Shown: positions 24,595 through 34,064 of the stretch, in pieces
Layout of the letters: each line of letters opens with the position of its first letter
Numbering within the stretch: the stretch's first letter is position 1
Assembly: GCA_022822205.1 (NCBI GenBank)
Contig: JAJECC010000041.1
Coordinates: forward strand, 1-35,071
DNA length: 35,071 nt
DNA from: Rhodospirillales bacterium
GTDB lineage: Bacteria > Pseudomonadota > Alphaproteobacteria > Rhodospirillales > UBA2165
Direction of reading: 5' to 3'
Program-made: the position numbers and the translations under genes
The notes under the pieces: model-generated
The model's input: the letters and a program-made list of their open reading frames with translations, nothing else
What the model was told of the DNA's origin: nothing
Database searches by the model: none

Positions 24595-24614
24595 CTTGTG
24601 ACAAATGTCACAAG
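24595..24614. promoter_or_regulatory. Perfect CRP/FNR-superfamily type palindrome
   Basis: CTTGTGACA-AA-TGTCACAAG is a perfect inverted repeat with 9-bp arms. It contains TGTGA-N6-TCACA, the full core of the enterobacterial CRP consensus. It lies 40 bp before the TVP38 gene on one side and about 87 bp before the rpmH -35 on the other. Outer CTTCG (24587-24591) and CGAAG (24616-24620) extend the symmetry imperfectly. The regulator is inferred to be a CRP-like protein; none is encoded in the window. Confidence 0.7.
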
Positions 24615-24700
24615 CCGAAGCTGGTTGCACTCCGGTAGATATGGCCGCCGAGGCCTCTATTCCAGTCACCATTCCGTGACCCGGCGCCTCCCGGCATCGT

Positions 24701-24728
24701 TGACTTGGCGGGGCCGAAAACGTATACA
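24701..24728 (+). promoter_or_regulatory. Sigma-70-type promoter of rpmH
   Basis: TTGACT (24701-24706), a 16-bp spacer and TATACA (24723-24728) lie 38 bp before the rpmH GTG. Five of six -35 bases match consensus. This is the best promoter-like sequence in the window and is placed as expected for the ribosomal protein/RNase P operon. Confidence 0.65.
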
Positions 24729-24765
24729 CCGGGCCTTGCAAATTCAGGCCGTTTTGGAGCAGACA

Positions 24766-24900
24766 GTGAAACGGACATTCCAGCCCAGTAATCTCGTGCG
24801 CAAGCGCCGGCATGGCTTTCGCTCGCGCATGGCAACCGTTGGCGGCCGGCGGATTCTGGCGGCGCGGCGCGCCAAGGGCCGCAAGAAACTCTCCGCCTAG
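24766..24900 (+). CDS. rpmH: 50S ribosomal protein L34
   Basis: 44 residues from GTG 24766 to TAG 24900: it begins [18 protein letters not shown] and ends [11 protein letters not shown], which matches L34 along its whole length. It is very basic. A GGAG ribosome binding site lies about 6 bases upstream. It is followed after 18 bp by rnpA, the near-universal bacterial arrangement. Confidence 0.98.
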   Translation: MKRTFQPSNLVRKRRHGFRSRMATVGGRRILAARRAKGRKKLSA

Positions 24901-24918
24901 ACGGATAAGGTACATCCC

Positions 24919-25329
24919 GTGGGTACGCCCCTCGTGCGTTTAAGGAACCGCGGGGATTTTCTTCGTGCGGCCCGGGAGGGCAAGAAATGGGTGACCCCCG
25001 GTTTGATCCTTCAGTGCCGGATTCACGAGGAGGCCGAGACTAGCGTTTTGGCGGAACGGCGCCTTGGATTTACGGTCAGCCGGAAAGTCGGCAACGCGGT
25101 GGCCCGAAACCGCGCCCGCCGGCGACTCAAGGCCGCCGCAGACGAGGTGATGCCGGGTCGAGTTGCACGGCATCGTGACTATGTGATTATCGGGCGGAAT
25201 GCGACACTTGACCGCCGTTTCCCGGATTTGGTCGGGGACTTGGAAACGGCACTTGAAAAAATCGGCGCGATGGCCGATGAGAGGGAGACAGAACTGCCGG
25301 ATCGGGATACCAATCGGCAGGCCGGCTAG
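24919..25329 (+). CDS. rnpA: Ribonuclease P protein component
   Basis: 136 residues from GTG 24919. RnpA is the protein subunit of RNase P, which matures tRNA 5' ends. The diagnostic RNR motif is present in [21 protein letters not shown], preceded by RLGFTVSR, and [24 protein letters not shown] is typical of the C-terminal helix. The last 15 residues are an acidic/polar tail without family similarity. It lies between rpmH and yidD, 8 bp before the latter. Confidence 0.95.
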   Translation: MGTPLVRLRNRGDFLRAAREGKKWVTPGLILQCRIHEEAETSVLAERRLGFTVSRKVGNAVARNRARRRLKAAADEVMPGRVARHRDYVIIGRNATLDRRFPDLVGDLETALEKIGAMADERETELPDRDTNRQAG

Positions 25330-25337
25330 GGACCAGC

Positions 25338-25598
25338 ATGAAACCCATCCGCACAGTCTTGAAGCTCCTGATCCGGGGCTATCAGTTTTTCGTATCGCCG
25401 GTCCTCGGCGCCAACTGCCGGTACGCGCCGTCCTGTTCACAGTACGCCATTGACGCCATTGAATCACATGGCGTGGTTCGCGGCTCATGGCTGGCCGTCA
25501 AGCGCATTGGCCGCTGCCACCCGTGGGGCGGCTCAGGATACGATCCGGTGCCCTCGGGGCAGGATCACGACCACACCGCCGAGGCGCGCCCGCAATGA
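25338..25598 (+). CDS. yidD: Membrane protein insertion efficiency factor YidD
   Basis: 86 residues. The family core is obvious: [36 protein letters not shown] (signature CRY-PSCSQYA, with conserved cysteines) and [16 protein letters not shown]. YidD is a small inner-surface membrane protein thought to help YidC insert proteins. The C-terminal tail is short and His-containing. The stop overlaps the yidC start by ATGA, so the two are translationally coupled. Confidence 0.96.
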   Translation: MKPIRTVLKLLIRGYQFFVSPVLGANCRYAPSCSQYAIDAIESHGVVRGSWLAVKRIGRCHPWGGSGYDPVPSGQDHDHTAEARPQ

Positions 25599-27511
25599 TG
25601 GACCAGAAAAATCTTCTCCTGGCGATCGTCCTTTCGGTCGGAATCATGCTGGGCTTTCAGTGGTACGTCAGCGAGTTCGGCCCGCCGCCGGAGCCCCGGC
25701 AGGAGCAGGCACAAAACACCGTCGACCCGGCAGCGCCGCCGGTAACCGCCGAAGATGCGGCGCCCGGCACCGTTCCAACCGGGCCGGACGCAGTGTCCGT
25801 CCCGGGCGGCACGCCGGGCCAAGCCGTGAAGGAAGCCGCGCAACGGGCGATAAGCTCAGTTCCGCGGATTACCATCCAGTCAGACCGGGTGACCGGAACT
25901 ATTTCGCTGCGGGGCGCATTATTCGACGACCTGACGCTCCTCGACTATCGGGAGACCACGAATCCGACGAGCGCCAATATCAAGCTGTTGCTGCCATTCG
26001 GCACGCGTGACGCCTATTACGCAGATTTCGGCTGGGTTGCAAATGGCGTCGATGTGCCCAATGAGCGGACATTGTGGACGGCGGATCGGCAAAAACTTAC
26101 CCCCGGCAATCCCGTTACCCTGCGCTGGACAAACGATGCCGGCATCGAGTTCAGCCTGCGATTGACGCTGGATGAGAATTACATGTTCTCGGTTACACAG
26201 CGGGTCATAAATTCGAGCGACCAGCATGTCACCGTGTTTCCGTTTGGCCGGATCAGACGGACCGGCACTCCCGATATCACTGATTTTTACATCCTTCACG
26301 AGGGCATTCTCGGCGTCTTCAATGGCGTCCTGGAAGAGCACGACTACGACGACCTCCAGGATGCGGCTCAGGAGCAGCGCACCGACCGCCAAATCATCAA
26401 GACGAGTACGACCGGCGGATGGGTGGGGATCACCGACAAGTACTGGCTGACGGCGCTGATTCCCGATCAGGATACCTCGGCCACCGCCCGCATGTTCGAA
26501 AACCCGAACCAGCAGGGCGACAATTATCAAGTCGATTTCCTGGATGCCGCCTCGAAACTTGCGCCCGGCGCCAGTGCCGAGACCACCAGCCGTCTATTCG
26601 CCGGCGCCAAGGAGGCCCGGCTGATGCTCAAATACCGGGATGATCTCGGTATCGAGCGGTTCGACCTGGCCATTGACTGGGGCTGGTTTGAGCTGCTGAC
26701 CAAGCCGATCTTCTTCACCCTGGTGTTTTTCACCGATCATATTGTCGACAACATGGGCGTCGCGATCCTGCTGCTGACGGTGCTGATCAAGCTCGCCTTC
26801 TTCCCCCTCGCCAACAAGTCCTACAAGGCGATGAGCAAGATGAAGGCCCTGCAGCCGGAAATGATGAAACTCCGGGAACGGTTCGGCGACGACAAGATGC
26901 GCATGAACCAGGAGGTGATGGCGCTGTATAAGCGGGAGAAAGCCAATCCGGCCTCCGGCTGCTTGCCGATCCTACCGCAAATTCCGGTGTTCTTTGCGCT
27001 CTACAAGGTGTTGTTCGTCACCATTGAAATGCGGCACGCGCCGTTCTTCCTGTGGATCGACGACCTCTCGGACATGGATCGCCTGACCTTCGTCAATGCC
27101 TTCGGCCTGATCGACTGGACGCCGCCGGAATGGGCGATCATCGGCATCTGGCCGATCCTTATGGGCCTCACCATGTACGCCCAACAGAAGTTGAACCCGC
27201 CGCCCACGGATCCGACCCAGCAGAAGATCTTCATGTTCCTGCCGTTCATCTTCACCATCATGCTGGCACGGTTCCCGTCGGGTCTGGTGATCTACTGGGC
27301 CTGGAACAACCTTTTGTCGGTCCTGCAGCAGTACGTGATTATGCGGCGCATGGGCGTGCCCATCGGCGGCGGTCAGGTCAAACCCGCTCCCGCCGCGGCT
27401 TCGGCGGGCGCCGCGGCTGCGAACGAGGGCTCCGATGAAGCCGCCGATGAAGGTGGCGAGGAGGCGGCCAAACCTTCCCGCAAGTCCAAGAAAAAGAAGA
27501 AGAACGGGTAA
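25595..27511 (+). CDS. yidC: Membrane protein insertase YidC/Oxa1 family
   Basis: 638 residues from ATG 25595 (a second ATG follows directly; the first overlaps the yidD stop). It begins with membrane helix [19 protein letters not shown], then a Pro/Ala-rich linker and the periplasmic beta-supersandwich domain (about 85-370). The conserved insertase core follows: [20 protein letters not shown] with the substrate-groove arginine/lysine region, [16 protein letters not shown] in the cytoplasmic hairpin, and [23 protein letters not shown]. The C-terminus is Ala/Glu-rich and ends in a lysine run, which is common in alphaproteobacteria and may bind ribosomes. The frame is open to 25487 inside yidD, but that extension is a shadow. 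Confidence 0.97.
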   Translation: MMDQKNLLLAIVLSVGIMLGFQWYVSEFGPPPEPRQEQAQNTVDPAAPPVTAEDAAPGTVPTGPDAVSVPGGTPGQAVKEAAQRAISSVPRITIQSDRVTGTISLRGALFDDLTLLDYRETTNPTSANIKLLLPFGTRDAYYADFGWVANGVDVPNERTLWTADRQKLTPGNPVTLRWTNDAGIEFSLRLTLDENYMFSVTQRVINSSDQHVTVFPFGRIRRTGTPDITDFYILHEGILGVFNGVLEEHDYDDLQDAAQEQRTDRQIIKTSTTGGWVGITDKYWLTALIPDQDTSATARMFENPNQQGDNYQVDFLDAASKLAPGASAETTSRLFAGAKEARLMLKYRDDLGIERFDLAIDWGWFELLTKPIFFTLVFFTDHIVDNMGVAILLLTVLIKLAFFPLANKSYKAMSKMKALQPEMMKLRERFGDDKMRMNQEVMALYKREKANPASGCLPILPQIPVFFALYKVLFVTIEMRHAPFFLWIDDLSDMDRLTFVNAFGLIDWTPPEWAIIGIWPILMGLTMYAQQKLNPPPTDPTQQKIFMFLPFIFTIMLARFPSGLVIYWAWNNLLSVLQQYVIMRRMGVPIGGGQVKPAPAAASAGAAAANEGSDEAADEGGEEAAKPSRKSKKKKKNG

Positions 27512-27535
27512 GGCGGGTTTTTCGGGCACTCGATT

Positions 27536-28201
27536 ATGACCGCCCCCCTCACCCCCGAGGATGAAACGGCCGCTCTGCTGGAAGCCGGACGGCTGCTGTT
27601 TGCCCGGGACTGCCGGTTCATCATCGGCGCGGCCGGTCTGGCCCAGGTGCCCGGCGACGCGCTCCCCGAGGTCGCGTTCGCCGGCCGCTCGAATGTGGGA
27701 AAGTCCAGCCTCGTCAATGCACTGACGGGCAGAAAGACCCTCGCCAAGGCCTCCAACACGCCGGGCCGGACCCGACAGCTGAATTTTTTCAATCTTGGCG
27801 GCCGGCTGTGCCTTGCCGATCTGCCGGGTTACGGATATGCCCGGGCCTCGAAATCCGAGATCAGGATTTGGACCGAACTCACCCGATCCTACCTCAAGGG
27901 CCGGGCCAGCCTGCGCCGCGCCTGCCTGTTGATCGACGCCCGTCACGGCATCAAGGACAGTGACCGGGACGCCATGAAGCTAATGGACGATGCGGCGGTC
28001 GTCTATCAGGTCGTGCTCACCAAGTGCGACAAGATCAAGGCGGGCGCGCTCACCCATATGGAGGAAAAGACCGCGGCCGAGATCTCCACGCGCGTCGCCG
28101 CCCATCCCGAGATAATCGCAACCAGCGCCCGGTCCGGCCAGGGAATCCCGGATTTACGGGCCGCGCTGGCGGCGCTGGCGGCATCGCCCGAGTTCGGTTA
28201 A
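27536..28201 (+). CDS. engB: Ribosome biogenesis GTP-binding protein YihA/EngB (YsxC)
   Basis: 221 residues. All GTPase motifs are visible: G1 [10 protein letters not shown]2 threonine in [13 protein letters not shown]3 DLPGYG, G4 TKCDK and G5 TSARSGQG. The [19 protein letters not shown] context and the PGYGYA motif are specific for EngB, which acts in 50S subunit assembly. The N-terminal 45 residues are variable. It starts 24 bp after yidC and belongs to the same conserved block. Confidence 0.96.
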   Translation: MTAPLTPEDETAALLEAGRLLFARDCRFIIGAAGLAQVPGDALPEVAFAGRSNVGKSSLVNALTGRKTLAKASNTPGRTRQLNFFNLGGRLCLADLPGYGYARASKSEIRIWTELTRSYLKGRASLRRACLLIDARHGIKDSDRDAMKLMDDAAVVYQVVLTKCDKIKAGALTHMEEKTAAEISTRVAAHPEIIATSARSGQGIPDLRAALAALAASPEFG

Positions 28202-28227
28202 AGTCCCGGCCCTCGGAGAGACCCAAG

Positions 28228-29160
28228 ATGAACGACCACACCAAAACGCCGCCTCAAGGGGCGGACGGCGACGGCGGAGCAGCGTGGCGCAATCAGGCCC
28301 ACACGCTGGCTGAAGCGCTGCCCTATATGCAGCGGCATGAAGGGCATACCTTCGTCATCAAGTATGGCGGCCATGCCATGGGTGATGACGATCTTGCCAA
28401 GTTGTTTGCCGAGGATGTCGTGCTGCTCAAACATGTCGGCATCAATCCGATTGTCGTGCACGGCGGCGGGCCGCAGATTGCCGAAATGCTGGAGCGGTTG
28501 AAAATTCAGTCGTCCTTCGTCGACGGCCTGCGGGTCACCGATGCCGCCACGGTGGAAGTGGTTGAAATGGTCCTCGCCGGGACGATCAACAAACAGATCG
28601 CCGCCTCCATCAACGGCGCCGGCGGATTTGCCGTGGGCTTGTCCGGAAAGGACGGCAATCTCATACGAGCCGCCAAGCTGCGGCGCACCCGGCGCGATCC
28701 CGACTCGAATATCGAAAAAATTCTCGATCTTGGTTTCGTCGGCGAACCCCGGCAAATCTCCACCCATGTCCTCGAAGTGTTTGAGCAGTCGGATATGATT
28801 CCGGTCATCGCCCCCATCGGCGGCGGCGAAAAGGGCGAGACCTTCAACATCAACGCCGACACAGCCGCCGGCGCCATCGCCGACGCCATGTCGGCCCGGC
28901 GGCTGTTGCTCCTGACCGACGTTGCCGGCGTTCTCGACGAAAATGGCGATCTGATCCCCAAACTCACGGCATCGGAAGCGCGCGCGCTGATTGATTCCGG
29001 CGTCATCGCGGACGGCATGATCCCCAAAGTGGAGACCTGCCTGCGGGCGGTCGACGGCGACGTCGACGCGGCGGTAATTATCGATGGCCGTGTCCCCCAT
29101 GCCCTGCTGCTCGAACTGTTTACCGAGCATGGCGCGGGAACGCTGATCGAAGCCGGCTAA
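28228..29160 (+). CDS. argB: Acetylglutamate kinase
   Basis: 310 residues from ATG 28228, preceded by GGAGAG. ArgB phosphorylates N-acetylglutamate, the second and usually feedback-controlled step of arginine synthesis. Conserved segments are [40 protein letters not shown] and [16 protein letters not shown]. The long N-terminal helix before the kinase core is the type found in arginine-sensitive hexameric enzymes, so feedback inhibition is likely (inference). The frame extends back into engB, but that portion is a shadow. It follows engB by 26 bp. Confidence 0.96.
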   Translation: MNDHTKTPPQGADGDGGAAWRNQAHTLAEALPYMQRHEGHTFVIKYGGHAMGDDDLAKLFAEDVVLLKHVGINPIVVHGGGPQIAEMLERLKIQSSFVDGLRVTDAATVEVVEMVLAGTINKQIAASINGAGGFAVGLSGKDGNLIRAAKLRRTRRDPDSNIEKILDLGFVGEPRQISTHVLEVFEQSDMIPVIAPIGGGEKGETFNINADTAAGAIADAMSARRLLLLTDVAGVLDENGDLIPKLTASEARALIDSGVIADGMIPKVETCLRAVDGDVDAAVIIDGRVPHALLLELFTEHGAGTLIEAG

Positions 29161-29216
29161 CCGGACCGTCTATTTGTTCAGGGAAAATCCCCGGGCGCCC
29201 TTGAGACAAACGCCAC

Positions 29217-29927
29217 ATGCCTGAAAAACAAGAAAAAATCCGGACCGACGGAATACCGCGGGACGCTCGCCTGTTGCGAGAGTGTGACACCTGGGTGTTC
29301 GATCTCGACAATACGCTGTACCCGCCGTCGGCCAGCATGTTCGACGAGATCGACCGGCGAATGTGCGCCTATATCGCCGAATATTTAAAGCTTGGTCACG
29401 CCGAGGCCTACAAGGTCCAGAAGCGCTACTTCCGGGAACACGGCACCTCGCTAAAGGGGTTGATGGACAATCACGGCATGGACCCGGCTCCCTATCTCGA
29501 CTACGTCCACGAGGTCAGCGTCGACATGGTTCAGCCCGACCCGGACCTGGACCGCGCCCTTCAGGCTCTGCCTGGCCGAAAGGTGGTATTCACCAACGCA
29601 TCCGCCCGGCATGCCGAGCGGGTGCTCGGCCGGTTGGGGGTCGATCACCACATGGACGGCGTGTTTGATATCGCCGCCGCCAACTATGTCCCGAAGCCGG
29701 AGCCGAGCGTCTATCGGCTGCTGACCGAGACGTACGAGTTCGACCCCGCCAATGCGGTTATGGTCGAGGATGTCGCGCGGAACCTCAAGCCGGCCGCCGA
29801 AATGGGTATGGCGACGGTCTGGGTCGTCACCGACCGGCCCTGGGCAAACGCGGAAGCCGAGGATGTCGAACCGGACCACACCGTGACGGATCTTTCGGGC
29901 TGGCTGGTCGAGGTATCCGGCGCCTAA
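29217..29927 (+). CDS. HAD-family pyrimidine 5'-nucleotidase
   Basis: 236 residues. HAD motif I is DLDNTLYP (D29 nucleophile, D31), motif II is VVFTNAS, motif III the lysine in VPKPEPSVY, and motif IV MVEDVARNLKPA. The DLDNTLYPPSASMFDEIDRRM opening (quoted in part) matches the SDT1/PPM1-type pyrimidine 5'-nucleotidase branch, which dephosphorylates UMP/CMP. In many alphaproteobacteria this gene sits between argB and dapD, as it does here. No strong ribosome binding site is visible upstream. The exact substrate is not shown by the sequence. Confidence 0.87.
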   Translation: MPEKQEKIRTDGIPRDARLLRECDTWVFDLDNTLYPPSASMFDEIDRRMCAYIAEYLKLGHAEAYKVQKRYFREHGTSLKGLMDNHGMDPAPYLDYVHEVSVDMVQPDPDLDRALQALPGRKVVFTNASARHAERVLGRLGVDHHMDGVFDIAAANYVPKPEPSVYRLLTETYEFDPANAVMVEDVARNLKPAAEMGMATVWVVTDRPWANAEAEDVEPDHTVTDLSGWLVEVSGA

Positions 29928-29948
29928 CCGATTTCACCCGGCCCAATA

Positions 29949-29977
29949 TTGACACCGCCGGTCCCCTGGCCCATTTT
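29949..29977 (+). promoter_or_regulatory. Candidate dapDE promoter
   Basis: A perfect TTGACA (29949-29954) is followed after 17 bp by CATTTT (29972-29977), a poor -10 match (3 of 6). It lies 33 bp before the dapD GTG in the 82-bp gap after the nucleotidase gene. Such weak -10 elements are common in alphaproteobacteria, so this remains plausible but unproven. Confidence 0.35.
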
Positions 29978-30009
29978 CCGGCGCTCAAATTCTTTCGAGG
30001 AATAGCCCC

Positions 30010-30867
30010 GTGCCCGATAGTATCCCTACCGACCAACTGGAAGCCGCCATCGATGCCGCCTGGGACCGGGCGGACGAGATCACCCCCGCGACCACCGGCG
30101 AGGTTCGTGACGCCGTCGATGCCGCTCTGGAATTGCTGGACAGCGGCCAGGCCCGGGTCGCCGAAAAGTCTGATGGATCCTGGCAAGTCAATCAGTGGCT
30201 GAAAAAGGCCGTCCTCCTGAGCTTCCGTCTGAACGATATGGAGCCCATCGGGGGCGGGCCCGGCGCCAATACCAACTGGTGGGACAAGCTGCCCTCCAAG
30301 TTCGAGGGCTGGGGTGAGAACCGGTTTCGCGAAGCCGGCTTCCGGGCAGTTCCATCCTGCGTCGTCCGCCGGTCAGCGTTTATCGCGCCCGGCGTAGTTC
30401 TGATGCCCAGCTTCGTCAACCTGGGCGCCTACGTCGACGAAGGCACCATGGTCGATACCTGGGCGACGGTCGGCTCGTGCGCCCAGATCGGCAAGAACTG
30501 CCATATTTCCGGCGGCGCCGGCATTGGCGGCGTCCTGGAGCCGCTGCAGGCGGAACCGGTAATCATCGAGGACAACTGTTTCATCGGCGCCCGCTCCGAG
30601 GTGGCGGAGGGTGTCATTGTCGAGGAAGGCGCCGTGCTCTCCATGGGCGTCTATATCGGCGCCTCCACCAAGATCGTGAACCGGGATACCGGCGAGGTCA
30701 TCACCGGCCGGGTCCCCGCCTATTCGGTGGTAGTACCCGGGAGCCTGCCGGGCAGGCCGCTGCCGGACGGGTCGGTGGGTCCCAGCCTTTACTGCGCGGT
30801 CATCGTCAAGCAGGTCGACGAAAGCACGCGCGCGAAGACATCCGTCAACGACCTTCTCCGGGATTGA
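30010..30867 (+). CDS. dapD: 2,3,4,5-tetrahydropyridine-2,6-dicarboxylate N-succinyltransferase
   Basis: 285 residues with a GTG start at 30010 and GAGG about 12 bases upstream. DapD succinylates tetrahydrodipicolinate in the succinylase branch of diaminopimelate/lysine synthesis. The N-terminal domain contains [26 protein letters not shown] sequence, followed by a left-handed parallel beta-helix with hexapeptide repeats ([41 protein letters not shown]). It ends one base before dapE, whose product acts two steps later in the same pathway. Confidence 0.97.
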   Translation: MPDSIPTDQLEAAIDAAWDRADEITPATTGEVRDAVDAALELLDSGQARVAEKSDGSWQVNQWLKKAVLLSFRLNDMEPIGGGPGANTNWWDKLPSKFEGWGENRFREAGFRAVPSCVVRRSAFIAPGVVLMPSFVNLGAYVDEGTMVDTWATVGSCAQIGKNCHISGGAGIGGVLEPLQAEPVIIEDNCFIGARSEVAEGVIVEEGAVLSMGVYIGASTKIVNRDTGEVITGRVPAYSVVVPGSLPGRPLPDGSVGPSLYCAVIVKQVDESTRAKTSVNDLLRD

Positions 30868-30868
30868 T

Positions 30869-32032
30869 ATGACCGTCGATGCGCTCGCACTATCGCAGGC
30901 GTTGATCCGATGCAACAGCGTCACCCCCGCCGACGGCGGGGCGTTGGGCGTTCTCGGCGACGCGTTGACCGGGCTGGGATTTGACGTCCGCCGGAAAGTC
31001 TTTTCCGCCGACGGCACGCCGGATGTGGACAACCTGTATGCCCGGATCGGCGGCGCCGCACCAAACTTCTGCTTTGCCGGGCACACCGACGTCGTCCCGG
31101 TCGGTGATGAGAACGCCTGGTCCGCCGATCCCTTCGGCGCCGAGATCAGGGACGGTGTGCTTTATGGCCGCGGGGCCTCGGATATGAAAGCCGCGATCGC
31201 GGCATTCGTTGCCGCCGCATCCCAATATCTGGAGAAAACCGGCGGCGACGTGCCGGGGTCCATCAGCCTGCTGATCACCGGCGACGAGGAAGGTCCGGCG
31301 ATCAACGGCACCAAGAAGCTCCTGGAATGGATTGCCGACGAGGGCGAGACCCTGGATGTCTGTCTGGTCGGCGAACCCACCAACCCGGACGCCATGGGCG
31401 ACATGGTCAAGATCGGCCGCCGCGGCAGCCTGACCGCCCGCCTCGAGGTGACCGGCATCCAAGGTCATACGGCCTATCCCCATTTGGCCGACAACCCGAT
31501 CCATCGCCTGGTCGGCATGCTGGACGCCATCACCGGGACACCCCTCGACGAAGGCACGGATCGTTTCCAGGCCTCGACCCTGCAGGTGGCCTCGGTCGAT
31601 ACGGGAAACTCCGCCGGCAATGTCATCCCGGCCAAGGTCGGCGCGCTGTTCAATGTTCGCTTCAATGACCTTCACACGGGCGCTTCGGTCACCGACTGGC
31701 TGCACGAGCGGTTCCGGGAGGCCGGCGCCGTGGACGGCGAGCACTACAAACTCGATGTTCATGTATCCGGCGAAGCATTCCTCACGCCGCCCGGCAAGCT
31801 GTCCGACGTGCTCTGCCGGGCGGTCGAGGAGGTGACCGGCCGCACGCCCGAGTTATCGACCTCGGGCGGAACGTCCGATGCCCGCTTCATCAAGGATTAC
31901 TGTCCCGTCGCCGAGTTCGGCCTCGTGGGCAAGACCATGCATAAGGTGGACGAACAGATGCCGGTGAGCGATGTGGAAAGCCTGACCCGGATCTACGTCG
32001 CGACCCTGGACGGTTTCTTCTCCCAGCCATGA
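30869..32032 (+). CDS. dapE: Succinyl-diaminopimelate desuccinylase
   Basis: 387 residues. DapE is a dinuclear zinc hydrolase of the M20 family that releases succinate from N-succinyl-diaminopimelate. Metal and catalytic motifs are visible: [37 protein letters not shown] (catalytic Glu-Glu), CLVGEPT and the C-terminal histidine in [10 protein letters not shown]. The dimerisation domain contains [26 protein letters not shown] 30869 follows the dapD stop by 1 bp, giving a dapDE operon. Full length and intact. Confidence 0.97.
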   Translation: MTVDALALSQALIRCNSVTPADGGALGVLGDALTGLGFDVRRKVFSADGTPDVDNLYARIGGAAPNFCFAGHTDVVPVGDENAWSADPFGAEIRDGVLYGRGASDMKAAIAAFVAAASQYLEKTGGDVPGSISLLITGDEEGPAINGTKKLLEWIADEGETLDVCLVGEPTNPDAMGDMVKIGRRGSLTARLEVTGIQGHTAYPHLADNPIHRLVGMLDAITGTPLDEGTDRFQASTLQVASVDTGNSAGNVIPAKVGALFNVRFNDLHTGASVTDWLHERFREAGAVDGEHYKLDVHVSGEAFLTPPGKLSDVLCRAVEEVTGRTPELSTSGGTSDARFIKDYCPVAEFGLVGKTMHKVDEQMPVSDVESLTRIYVATLDGFFSQP

Positions 32033-32045
32033 TGGCAACACGCCG

Positions 32046-32621
32046 ATGATCCCGGTCCCCGAAGTCGCCAATGGCCTCTACGGCGCCTGGCGGCTCGCGT
32101 GGCTGGATGCATCGGGCATGCAGTATTTCAATCGGACCGTCGAAGGCTTCTGGCGGTCCTTTTTTGCCGCCGTCCTCATCGCGCCGCTGCTGGCCGTCCT
32201 TCTCGGCTTGAGATTTGCCGGCGGCGGGATCGAGGCGCCATTGTGGCGCTTCGCCTCCATCGAGCTCATCTCCTACGTCGTTCTGTGGGTCGCCTTTCCG
32301 GTGATCATGCTGGGCGTTACCCAGGCGATGGACCGGACCGCCAACTACATCCCCTACATCGTCGCCTATAACTGGGCGTCGGTGTGGCAGAACGTCTTGT
32401 TTGTGCCATTCGCCATCATGGTCGAACTCGAGCTTTTCGGCGGCATGTTGCGTGACGGGCTGCTGGTTGCGTTGATGATTATCGTGCTCGCCTACACCTT
32501 CGTCGTGACCCGGACCGCCCTGCAGGTCGGCGCCGGCGGCGCCGTTATTCTCGTGGTGATCGACCTGGTGATCAGCGTGTTCATCAACGGATTTTCGGAA
32601 TCTCTGATCCGCGTCGGCTGA
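32046..32621 (+). CDS. Small integral membrane protein of unknown function
   Basis: 191 residues. Five hydrophobic segments can be seen: about 36-57, 71-95, 107-130, 135-152 and 155-180. A soluble N-terminus (MIPVPEVANGLYGAWRLAWL) has aromatic and charged residues typical of a membrane-edge helix. The YIPYIVAYNWASVWQNVLF stretch and the pattern of five helices are loosely like Yip1-domain proteins, but I cannot assign the family. It begins 13 bp after dapE and is probably co-transcribed with dapDE, which does not in itself imply a lysine-pathway role. It converges with the OsmC-like gene across a 14-bp gap. Confidence 0.8.
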   Translation: MIPVPEVANGLYGAWRLAWLDASGMQYFNRTVEGFWRSFFAAVLIAPLLAVLLGLRFAGGGIEAPLWRFASIELISYVVLWVAFPVIMLGVTQAMDRTANYIPYIVAYNWASVWQNVLFVPFAIMVELELFGGMLRDGLLVALMIIVLAYTFVVTRTALQVGAGGAVILVVIDLVISVFINGFSESLIRVG

Positions 32622-32635
32622 ACTTACGGCGCAGC

Positions 32636-33118
32636 CTACTCGGGAACTGGCAGAACGTTCCAGTTGAGGGTGCATTCGAGGCCGGCATCGACGAAGATGT
32701 TGCCGACCGGGCAGGCATCCTCCGAGAGCTTCTTCAGCTGCTCGATCTTGGCTTCCGGCCCTTCGACCTCGATGTCGATGTTCATCTCGGCGCCGATGAA
32801 CCGCATGACCTTGGCATCGCCTTCAACCGCCGCCACACGATCGGTCACCGTAGATGCCTCGACGTTGATGGCACCGGTCTTGAGACGCATGGCCTCGGCG
32901 ATTTTGTGGATTTGAACCGTCTGGCAGGTAGCCAGCGACGTGGTGAAGTGCATCAGCGGCGATGCCGCGGTGTCCGTACCGCCCCGCTCCGCCGGCTCAT
33001 CGGTAACGATCATATGAGGGCTGGGCGTCGAAACCTCGCACCGAACGCCTTCCGGACTGTTCGACTGCACGGTCCGCACCTGACGGCCAACGATCTCTTT
33101 TTGCGTAACAACGGCCAT
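32636..33118 (-). CDS. OsmC/Ohr family peroxide-reductase-like protein
   Basis: 160 residues. The two reactive cysteines of the OsmC superfamily are C65 in SLATCQTVQIHKIAEAM and C136 in EDACPVGN. The remainder is the alpha/beta OsmC fold. In this superfamily the first cysteine attacks organic hydroperoxides and the second forms the disulfide. The sequence looks more like general OsmC/YhfA-type proteins than the dedicated Ohr branch. It stands alone with no obvious OhrR operator. Cytoplasmic, no signal peptide. Confidence 0.88.
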   Translation of the reverse strand: MAVVTQKEIVGRQVRTVQSNSPEGVRCEVSTPSPHMIVTDEPAERGGTDTAASPLMHFTTSLATCQTVQIHKIAEAMRLKTGAINVEASTVTDRVAAVEGDAKVMRFIGAEMNIDIEVEGPEAKIEQLKKLSEDACPVGNIFVDAGLECTLNWNVLPVPE

Positions 33119-33241
33119 ATTCCCTACTCCGCAATTGATTGTGAGCTATTTCGCCCCGAATACGGGCCGTATCTTGGCGCGCCGGTCAGGACGGATCAAC
33201 ACCGGACCACGGAGTGCGTGACGCGAATGCCGGAAACTGCC

Positions 33242-33949
33242 CTAGACACCCTGGATAAATTCCGCCGTTTGTTCCGGCATCGACAGTTGCAGGTGATGGT
33301 GGGTGGGCAGTTCCAGGGTCTGCCAATCGCTCTGCGTTCGGGTCCAATGGGCGAATTGCGGGAATACGGAGGGCGAATATCCCGTCGACAGCACATAGAC
33401 CTTCTCGGCGATATTCAGATGGTTACCCGCCAGCGGCAGCGGGTCGGCAAAAGTCTTGAGCGGCTGCATGCACGTATTGGTCAAAAGCCACTCTCGGTCC
33501 TCGTCGCTCAGACTTGGGTGCAGGTTGCCTTCGAAGCGGGGCACGAGCCAGCCGTCGCCGTGTTCCCGAGCCCCCTGCAGTGTCATCTCGGTGCGTTCAG
33601 GTCCGGTAAGGTCATTCAACGATTGGCCATCCGCCGGCAAAAACGCATCCAGGTAGACCAGCCGGCTGATCTTTTCCCACTCCCGGTCGGCGACGCCGGT
33701 AACGACCATGCCGCCGTAGCTATGGCCAACCAGTACGAACTCGTGCAGGCGCTCGTACCGGATGACATTGCGCACATCATCTATATGGGTCTGAAGATTG
33801 ACCTCGGGCGTCGCAAGGTGCACCCGCTCGCCGAGGCCGGTATAGGTCGGTGTGAACACCTCGTGGCCGCAGCCGCGAAGAATGGCGGCCACCCGGGTCC
33901 AGCCCCAGCCGCCGCCCCAGGCACCATGGCAAAGCAAATATTGGGTCAT
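33242..33949 (-). CDS. Alpha/beta hydrolase (esterase-like)
   Basis: 235 residues from ATG 33949, which has an excellent GAGGAGG ribosome binding site. The oxyanion segment is LLCHGAWGGGWGW, the nucleophile elbow is VGHSYGGMV, an acidic residue lies in YLDAFLP, and the catalytic histidine is probably in THHHLQLSMPEQTAEFI. VFTPTYTGLGERVHLATPEV is characteristic of the salicylate-esterase/hydroxynitrile-lyase-like branch of small bacterial esterases. The frame is open upstream to 34111 but translation clearly starts here, because the ATG overlaps the stop of a 19-codon mini-ORF. Substrate unknown. Confidence 0.87.
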   Translation of the reverse strand: MTQYLLCHGAWGGGWGWTRVAAILRGCGHEVFTPTYTGLGERVHLATPEVNLQTHIDDVRNVIRYERLHEFVLVGHSYGGMVVTGVADREWEKISRLVYLDAFLPADGQSLNDLTGPERTEMTLQGAREHGDGWLVPRFEGNLHPSLSDEDREWLLTNTCMQPLKTFADPLPLAGNHLNIAEKVYVLSTGYSPSVFPQFAHWTRTQSDWQTLELPTHHHLQLSMPEQTAEFIQGV

Positions 33950-34005
33950 CGGACCTCCTCCCGGTTGAACCACAGATTGGCCGGCGAGATCAATGTCTCG
34001 GTCAT
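33946..34005 (-). CDS. 19-residue mini-ORF coupled to the hydrolase gene
   Basis: Starts at ATG 34005 with AGGAGA about 5 bases upstream and ends at TGA 33948-33946, giving MTETLISPANLWFNREEVR. Its stop overlaps the hydrolase ATG as ATGA, and the hydrolase ribosome binding site GAGGAGG lies inside its last codons (REEVR). Two good ribosome binding sites in a row argue that it is translated. It could be a leader peptide or a remnant of a larger deleted gene. No family is recognised. Confidence 0.5.
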   Translation of the reverse strand: MTETLISPANLWFNREEVR

Positions 34006-34064
34006 GGATGTCTCCTAGAGCAGCTTCCGTCGGCCGATAATGCTGCATGGCATGCCCATGTTGC

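Noticed and set aside
24436..24765. A 154-codon frame ending with rpmH
   Set aside because: Only the last 44 codons are L34. The upstream part overlaps the TVP38 gene, its control region and the rpmH promoter.
27463..27525. GC-rich stem and T-run after yidC as a terminator
   Set aside because: The CCCGC and GCGGG arms are over 40 bases apart, part lies in the coding end of yidC, and engB follows in the same conserved operon.
33161..33173. ATACGG-G-CCGTAT palindrome between the OsmC-like and hydrolase genes
   Set aside because: Only 13 bp with no supporting promoter; lies about 45 bp upstream of the OsmC start but no regulator or second site is seen, so it may be chance.
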